A stretch of 10,170 nucleotides of DNA from assembly GCA_021786135.1 (NCBI GenBank), contig JAJYNV010000057.1, positions 1 to 10,170 of the forward strand, in the 5' to 3' direction. This DNA comes from Bacillota bacterium (GTDB taxonomy: Bacteria > Bacillota > Sulfobacillia > JAJZYS01 > JAJYTV01). Positions 5,911 to 10,170 of this stretch are shown here, one piece after another. A model generated the notes under the pieces. That model searched no databases. It saw only the letters and a list, made by a program, of their open reading frames with translations, and was not told where the DNA came from. The position numbers were made by a program, and so were the translations under genes. How positions within the stretch are numbered: position 1 is the stretch's first letter; each line of letters opens with the position of its first letter.

Positions 5911-6861
5911 TCAAGCGAATACGCTATCTTCTGGCATGTGCCAGGCTGCGTCTCTCCTGACGTGCGGCAGGACCGCCTCGAGCTCGGGCAGATCCGCGGC
6001 CGCTATCGCTGTCAGCTCGGCGCGCCGCCAGCTGCGCTGCGCGTCCAGGCGCAGGGCCTGCCGGCGCAGGGTCAGTTCGACAATGTTGCGTGACAGGCGG
6101 GCGTTACCCGAGAGGACGCCACCGCGCCGTTCGGCTTCCTCGAATAGGCTGCGCAGCCGCTCGCGCGCGCCGTCTTCGAGGTGGCAGTCCTGCTCGGCGA
6201 GAAGTTCTTCCGCGATCAGCAGCAGCTCGTCCGCCCCATAGTCCGGGAAGTCCAGCAGAATGGGCAGTCGCGAGGAGAGACCGGGATTGCTCGCGATGAA
6301 GCGATCCATCTCGCGCGGATAACCTGCAAGGACAACGATCAACTCGGCGCGGCGGTCCTCGATGGACTTCACCAGTGTATCGATCGCCTCACGGCCGAAG
6401 TCCCGCTCTCCGCCACGCGACAGGGCGTAGGCCTCGTCGACGAAGAGGACGCCTCCCAAGGCGCGCCTAAGCGCTGCCCTGGTCTTTTGCGCCGTGTGGC
6501 CGATATATTCGCCTACGAGATCGGCACGCTCCACTTCCACCAGATGGCCGCGCTGCAGAATGCCGACCCCGTGCAAGATCTTGCCGAGATGCCTTGCGAC
6601 CGTCGTCTTGCCCGTGCCCGGATTGCCGCGGAAGACCATGTGGAGCGTCTGAGCATGCGTCCTGATCCCCGCAGCCTGCTTGCGCGCGGTCACGCGCTGG
6701 AACGCCAGGAGTTCATCCACCGTACGCTTTACCTGCTCGAGGCCGATCAGTCGCCTCAGGGACTGCAGTGCCTGCTCGCCCTGGAGGCGGCGCATGGCGT
6801 CCGCGCTGTCCTCCCTGCGGGGCGTGGCTCGAACCACCTGGATGCTCCGCCTGCGTGCCAT
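5911..6861 (-). CDS. spoVK: AAA+ ATPase, stage V sporulation protein K (SpoVK/CbbX-type)
   Basis: A 316-residue AAA+ ATPase close in size to B. subtilis SpoVK (about 320 aa). After an Arg-rich N-terminus comes LIGLEQVK (38-45), the entry to the ATPase module; Walker A GNPGTGKTT (79-87); a pore-loop region EYIGHTAQKT (118-127) typical of the CbbX/SpoVK group; Walker B LFVDEA (139-144); the sensor strand LIVVLAGYP (174-182); an Arg-finger region LSSRLP (195-200); and sensor-2 GNARLSRN (252-259). SpoVK is needed for late spore maturation in B. subtilis; the CbbX relatives are Rubisco activases, but no Rubisco genes are near. The ATG at 6859-6861 follows GGAGG by 7 nt, and the upstream open extension is rejected. 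hflX and ynbB lie further along in the same direction, as in B. subtilis, but are separated here by two genes. Confidence 0.88.
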   Translation of the reverse strand: MARRRSIQVVRATPRREDSADAMRRLQGEQALQSLRRLIGLEQVKRTVDELLAFQRVTARKQAAGIRTHAQTLHMVFRGNPGTGKTTVARHLGKILHGVGILQRGHLVEVERADLVGEYIGHTAQKTRAALRRALGGVLFVDEAYALSRGGERDFGREAIDTLVKSIEDRRAELIVVLAGYPREMDRFIASNPGLSSRLPILLDFPDYGADELLLIAEELLAEQDCHLEDGARERLRSLFEEAERRGGVLSGNARLSRNIVELTLRRQALRLDAQRSWRRAELTAIAAADLPELEAVLPHVRRDAAWHMPEDSVFA

Positions 6862-6972
6862 GCCCACCCCTCCCGACCGACACACCTCTTCGCCCACCTC
6901 GGCACCGATCCTGGCCTGTACGCACGCAGGGATGTCGGCAGCGTCTCGCCGAATGCCTTGTGTGGTGATGGA
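6862..6972. other. Divergent promoter region between spoVK and the MFS gene
   Basis: A 111-bp gap that should contain promoters in both directions. The spoVK ribosome site (GGGAGGGG on the minus strand, 6867-6874) is clear. The MFS side shows only GGTGAT, 3 nt before its ATG. I could not assign housekeeping or sporulation-sigma promoter boxes with confidence. Confidence 0.45.
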
Positions 6973-8178
6973 ATGACCACCGCAACGAAGGCCAAACTCC
7001 CCCCTGCCCTGCTGCTGACACTGGCCACCACGGCGCAGGTCGGCATGTCGACGATGCAACAGGGAGTGGCCGTGCTCAGCTATGCGCTCGGCGCCCCGTT
7101 GGCCCTCAGCCTCGCCCAGGCGGGAACGCTCGTCAGCGCCACGTCCGTCGGCGTCATGCTTGCCATGCTGCTCGGCGGGTACCTCATCGACCGCTACGGT
7201 GTCCGGCCCGTCCTCCTTGGCGCATCGCTCGTCACTGTGCTCGCCGGCGCGAGCATAGCAACGCAGGCAAACTATCTAAGTCTCACCCTGGCTCTGGCAG
7301 CGACCGGCTTCGGCCTCGGTGCCCTGCCGATCGCCGGCGCCCGCGTGATCTTCGACGGCTTCGCCGGCAAGTCGCGCGGGCTCGCCATGGGCATCCGCCA
7401 GACCGGCGTGCCGCTTGGCGCCGCCATCGCCGCGGCGGCCCTGCCATCGCTGGCGCAGGTCTCCGGCGCGAAGGCGCCGTGGCTCTGGCTCGCCCTGGCC
7501 GCCGCCACCTTGAACCTTGTGCTCGCCGCGGCGGCTCCCGTCGCACAGCGCGTTCCTCCAGCGGACCGGCCGCCACTTGGCGGCGACCTGCGTCGCATCG
7601 CCCTGCCGGCACTGATCGGCTTTATGCTCGCATCGGGCCAGTACGGTCTCCTGACCTACACCGTCGTGTCTGCCCCCGGCGGCGCCCCCATAGCTGTCGC
7701 CGGCATTCTGCTGGCTATCGCCCAGCTGGGTGGCGCCGCGGGTCGTGTAGGCTTCGGACAGCTCAGCGACCGCCTGCATTCCCGGCCGCGCGTGGTCGCC
7801 CTCGCGGCCATTCTCGGCGCACTCGGCATCGCTCTTGCGACCCACCTCGGCAGCGTGCCCATCGTCCTGAGAGGCGTCGCATACTTCTTCGCGGGCGCGG
7901 GCGCCATCGGCTGGAACGCTCTCGTGCTCACCTGGGGCGGCGAGCGCGTATCCGGTGCGCGTTCTGGCCAGGCCATCGGCCTGATCGGCACGTCTGTGTT
8001 CGCCGGTTCGGCCATATGGCCACCTCTCTTCGGTCTCGTGGCGCAGGCGCGCGGCTTTGGTGCAGCCTGGCTCGCGCTCGCCATCCTGATTGCGCTGGCG
8101 GCAGTTCTTGCGTTCGCAGCAGGAACCAAAGCCCCGTCGCGGAACTCAAGGCTTGGCAGCCCGAACGGAGGTGCCTAG
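6973..8178 (+). CDS. Major facilitator superfamily (MFS) transporter
   Basis: A 401-residue inner-membrane protein, the normal size for a 12-helix MFS carrier. The loop 2-3 signature (motif A) is GGYLIDRYGVRP at 68-79, with its second-half counterpart GQLSDRLHSRPR at 262-273. A GIRQTGVPLGAA segment at 140-151, in the helix 5 region, is common in MFS members related to cyanate/nitrate-type and sugar-phosphate-type carriers. The hydrophilic stretch at about 190-208 is the central loop between the six-helix halves. The substrate cannot be read from the sequence. The ATG at 6973 has only a weak GGTGAT ribosome site; the frame is open far upstream, but that part is antisense to spoVK and lacks membrane character. 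The stop is 1 nt before the dipeptidase start, so the two are surely co-transcribed, which hints at peptide or amino-acid derivatives as cargo. Confidence 0.92.
   Translation: MTTATKAKLPPALLLTLATTAQVGMSTMQQGVAVLSYALGAPLALSLAQAGTLVSATSVGVMLAMLLGGYLIDRYGVRPVLLGASLVTVLAGASIATQANYLSLTLALAATGFGLGALPIAGARVIFDGFAGKSRGLAMGIRQTGVPLGAAIAAAALPSLAQVSGAKAPWLWLALAAATLNLVLAAAAPVAQRVPPADRPPLGGDLRRIALPALIGFMLASGQYGLLTYTVVSAPGGAPIAVAGILLAIAQLGGAAGRVGFGQLSDRLHSRPRVVALAAILGALGIALATHLGSVPIVLRGVAYFFAGAGAIGWNALVLTWGGERVSGARSGQAIGLIGTSVFAGSAIWPPLFGLVAQARGFGAAWLALAILIALAAVLAFAAGTKAPSRNSRLGSPNGGA
8167..8173 (+). promoter_or_regulatory. Ribosome binding site of the dipeptidase, inside the MFS gene end
   Basis: GGAGGTG lies within the last codons of the MFS gene, 6 nt before the ATG at 8180. 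It fixes the dipeptidase start and suggests re-initiation by ribosomes finishing the MFS gene. Confidence 0.8.
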
Positions 8179-8179
8179 G

Positions 8180-9511
8180 ATGGACTGGCAGATTTCGTCC
8201 GAGGAGATCCTTCGCGTCGCGCGCGCCCTTATCCGCGTGCGTTCCGTCCGTGAAACTGCGCAGCCCGGAGCGCCGTTCGGCCCCAGCGTGCGCAAGGCGT
8301 TCGACGCGTTCTTCGCCGAGGCGCAAAGGCTCGGTCTCACCCGCCAGCACGATGATGACGGCTATGCTGCAGAAATCGAGATCGGACAAGGCGACGAAAT
8401 TGTCGGCGTGCTCGTTCACCTCGACGTGGTACCCGAGGGCGACGGGTGGACCGTACCGCCCTATGCCGGCACGGTACAGGGCGGTCGTCTCTTCGGCCGT
8501 GGCGCGATCGACGACAAGGGTCCCGCCGCGGCCGCACTCATCGCGCTCGCGGCCGTCGCCGCGCAGGGTCCGAAACTGAATCGTCGTGTGCGGCTGATCG
8601 CCGGCGGCGACGAGGAAAGCTTCTGGCAGTGCATGGAGCACTACCTCCAGAACCGCGAGAGACCACAGCTGGGCTTCACGCCCGACGGCGACTTTCCGCT
8701 CGTGCACGGCGAGAAGGGCGGGCTCAGCCTGCGACTCGAACGTGCCGCGCAGCTTCCTCAGCGCTATGCGCTCGAGGCGGGCCAACAGCCGAACGTCGTG
8801 CCGGACCACGCCAGGGTCGAACTGGCCCAGCCGCTGCCGACCGAGGCGGTGCAGGAAATGGCGAAAGAGCTCGGCGTGCAGGTGGTGCCGGATTCGGACG
8901 AACCGCGCCGGGTCTTCGACGTGCTCGGGCAGGCGGCGCACGCCTCGCAGCCTGACCAGGGCGTGAACGCCATTCGCGAGGCGCATCGGCTCTTCGGACA
9001 GAAACTCTACGATCCACTCCTCGATCTTCTGGTCGCGGACGACTACGGCGAGGCGCTGGGCATCGCCTGCACGGACGAGCGGCTAGGGCGCCTGACCGTG
9101 AACCTCGGCATGCTGCGGCACGACGCCACCGCTACCAAGGCTTGGCTCGACATCCGTTATCCCACCGCAATCGACGCGGACGATATCGTACGTCTGGTCC
9201 AGGAAAGACTCGCGCCCTTGGGCGTCACCGTGGCCGTGGAGTTCCAGGCAAAACCACACTGGGTCGCACCGGAGGACCCGCTGGTCCAATCGCTCCTCGA
9301 AGTCTACCGCCGTCATACCGGCGACTTCACGCCGCCTCTGGTCATCGGCGGACTCACATATGCGCGCACTCTGGGGCACGCTGTGGCGTTCGGGCCACAG
9401 TTCCCGGGCCGGCAGGACGTCGCCCACCAGGCCGACGAGTCGGTGTCGGTCGCCGACCTGGAGGTCGCCGCCAGGATCTATGCGGATGCCATCATCGCCC
9501 TGGCCATCTGA
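8180..9511 (+). CDS. Sapep/PepV-family dinuclear zinc dipeptidase (M20)
   Basis: A 443-residue cytoplasmic metallopeptidase of the M20 PepV/Sapep group, which releases the N-terminal residue from dipeptides such as Xaa-His (carnosine-like) and other short peptides. Metal and catalytic motifs are complete. HLDVVPEGDGW (80-90) gives ligand His80. GRGAIDDKGP (106-115) gives the bridging Asp. GGDEESFWQC (142-151) gives the general base Glu145 and ligand Glu146. TPDGDFP (167-173) gives a further Asp ligand. AHQADESVS (415-423) gives ligand His416. His254 in QAAHAS, in the lid domain, matches the substrate-stabilising His of PepV. Length is close to the family norm (about 460 aa). It directly follows the MFS gene. 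A strong stem-loop 22 nt beyond the stop probably ends the transcript. Confidence 0.94.
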   Translation: MDWQISSEEILRVARALIRVRSVRETAQPGAPFGPSVRKAFDAFFAEAQRLGLTRQHDDDGYAAEIEIGQGDEIVGVLVHLDVVPEGDGWTVPPYAGTVQGGRLFGRGAIDDKGPAAAALIALAAVAAQGPKLNRRVRLIAGGDEESFWQCMEHYLQNRERPQLGFTPDGDFPLVHGEKGGLSLRLERAAQLPQRYALEAGQQPNVVPDHARVELAQPLPTEAVQEMAKELGVQVVPDSDEPRRVFDVLGQAAHASQPDQGVNAIREAHRLFGQKLYDPLLDLLVADDYGEALGIACTDERLGRLTVNLGMLRHDATATKAWLDIRYPTAIDADDIVRLVQERLAPLGVTVAVEFQAKPHWVAPEDPLVQSLLEVYRRHTGDFTPPLVIGGLTYARTLGHAVAFGPQFPGRQDVAHQADESVSVADLEVAARIYADAIIALAI

Positions 9512-9532
9512 TCCTAGTGCCAGAGGAGCCAC

Positions 9533-9576
9533 AAGAGAGCGGGACCTGTCGCACGAGTGACAGGTCCCGCTCTCTT
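9533..9576. terminator. 18-bp perfect stem-loop, probable bidirectional terminator
   Basis: Arms 9533-9550 and 9559-9576 are exact reverse complements (18 bp, rich in GC at the centre) around the 8-nt loop GCACGAGT. It lies between two convergent genes, 22 nt after the dipeptidase stop and 18 nt from the permease stop. The outer arms end in TCTCTT, giving a short, imperfect T-rich tail in both directions. The position fits a shared terminator for both transcripts. The T-run is weak, so efficiency is uncertain. Confidence 0.85.
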
Positions 9577-9593
9577 TAGGTCGGAGGGATGTC

Positions 9594-10170
9594 TCAGTCC
9601 CCGGCTTCGATCGCCACCGCCTGCACGGCCTCGTCGGCCATCTGCGTGTGCAGACCGCTCGCCACGCCCCAGTAGTAGAAGATGAGCGAGGCGACCACCA
9701 CGACGATGAGGTCCTTCGGGTAGTGGATTACGCCCTTGCCACCGTTCGCCGCGGCGCCGAAGCGCGCCGAGCCGACGTAGGACATGCCGAGCATGAACAG
9801 GAGGTAGACGACCAGCCAGACGCCGGCACCGATGGACTTGGCGTCCGGGCGCTCGATCTCGTTCGGCATGATCGCCGAGAAGATGAGATAGAGCACCACG
9901 CCGATGAGCAGTGTCACAAGGAGCTTCCAGTCGATGTTCCAGCCGGTCCAGTAGATGATCAGCGAGGCGACGACGAACGCGATCGGCGCGATCACCGACA
10001 TGCCGCCAAGCCTGTAGGGGCGCTTCGCGTCCGGGTGCGTGCGCCGAAGCACCGCCGCCGACACCGGGCCGATGGCGTAGGTGAAGACGGTCGCCGAGGA
10101 GACGAGACCCACCAGCTGCTGCCAGGCCGGGAACGGCAGCAGGAAGATCAGGCCCAGGATGAAGGCGACC
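9594..10170 (-). CDS. APC-family amino acid permease, C-terminal part (runs off right edge)
   Basis: The last 191 residues of an amino acid-polyamine-organocation (APC) family transporter. The frame continues without a stop to the window edge, so the start lies outside. The segment contains about six membrane helices (visible residues about 1-15, 20-42, 58-77, 87-106, 114-134 and 154-176). A hydrophilic loop after the second, with RRTHPDAKRPYRLGG, is the hallmark RP-[FY]-R-x-[PG]-G cytoplasmic motif of APC permeases. The C-terminal tail is acidic (ADEAVQAVAIEAGD). Members are usually proton- or cation-coupled amino-acid importers; this one's substrate cannot be assigned. It converges on the dipeptidase gene and shares the terminator stem-loop. 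A GTG at 10112 could be mistaken for the start, but permease sequence continues upstream of it. Confidence 0.9.
   Translation of the reverse strand, partial: VAFILGLIFLLPFPAWQQLVGLVSSATVFTYAIGPVSAAVLRRTHPDAKRPYRLGGMSVIAPIAFVVASLIIYWTGWNIDWKLLVTLLIGVVLYLIFSAIMPNEIERPDAKSIGAGVWLVVYLLFMLGMSYVGSARFGAAANGGKGVIHYPKDLIVVVVASLIFYYWGVASGLHTQMADEAVQAVAIEAGD

Noticed and set aside
5931..5944. Palindrome-like CTGGCA-TG-TGCCAG near the 3' end of spoVK
   Set aside because: Within coding sequence, short arms with a 2-nt centre; not a plausible terminator and no evidence for an operator.
5113..6093. Plus-strand open frame antisense to the methyltransferase and spoVK end
   Set aside because: No domain character, and it crosses the boundaries of two real genes.
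6181..6972. Upstream extension of the MFS frame by 264 codons, suggesting a fusion protein
   Set aside because: This part is antisense to spoVK and hydrophilic with no domain; the MFS protein begins normally at 6973.
6862..7059. N-terminal extension of SpoVK by 66 residues
   Set aside because: It overlaps the divergent MFS gene and has no conserved character; the ATG at 6861 has GGAGG at good spacing.
7928..8986. Minus-strand open frame of 352 codons antisense to the MFS end and dipeptidase
   Set aside because: The plus strand carries the full PepV/Sapep metal site; the antisense frame is a GC by-product.
1..10170. CRISPR arrays, tRNA/rRNA genes, insertion sequences, prophage, toxin-antitoxin or defence genes
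   Set aside because: No regularly spaced repeats, tRNA-like folds, transposase motifs or defence-system domains were seen on either strand.

Overview
GC-rich bacterial chromosomal DNA with ordinary, densely packed genes and very short intergenic gaps. The gene set points to a high-GC, probably spore-forming member of the Bacillota: a SpoVK-type AAA+ ATPase, HflX, a YnbB-type PLP enzyme, a YbxB-type methyltransferase and a PepV/Sapep dipeptidase, several behind strong Bacillota-style Shine-Dalgarno sites (one is a 10-base perfect match to the 16S rRNA tail, GGAGGTGATC). Symbiobacterium-, Thermaerobacter- or Limnochorda-like lineages would fit, but this placement is inference. No rRNA, tRNA, CRISPR array, insertion sequence, phage gene or recognisable attachment site was seen.

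Layout. (1) 1-3129, minus strand: a four-gene run transcribed right to left, hflX -> ynbB-like -> small membrane protein -> GNAT acetyltransferase (cut by the window edge). HflX and the YnbB-like gene overlap by 8 nt. (2) 3130-3271: divergent intergenic region with two small stem-loops. (3) 3272-5068, plus strand: an S9 (prolyl oligopeptidase)-family protein whose catalytic serine position is glycine. It is convergent with, and overlaps by 16 bp, a YbxB/RsmC-like methyltransferase (5053-5679, minus). (4) 5911-6861, minus: spoVK-like AAA+ ATPase. (5) 6973-9511, plus: a two-gene unit of an MFS transporter and a Sapep/PepV metallodipeptidase with 1 nt between them. (6) 9533-9576: a strong stem-loop, probably a bidirectional terminator, between the dipeptidase and (7) an APC-family permease on the minus strand that runs off the right edge.

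How the genes fit together. spoVK, hflX and ynbB lie in the same order and orientation as in Bacillus subtilis, where they are adjacent. Here the divergent S9-like gene and the methyltransferase sit between spoVK and hflX. The transporter and dipeptidase form a plausible small-peptide or amino-acid handling unit, and the neighbouring APC permease is a separate transcription unit.

I found no new multi-gene system. The observation most worth follow-up is the S9-family protein that keeps its propeller/hydrolase architecture and the Asp and His of the triad but has lost the nucleophilic Ser, the HGGP oxyanion motif and the RGS motif, so it looks like a pseudoenzyme or a repurposed hydrolase. Many long open frames antisense to real genes are a by-product of high GC and are not annotated.
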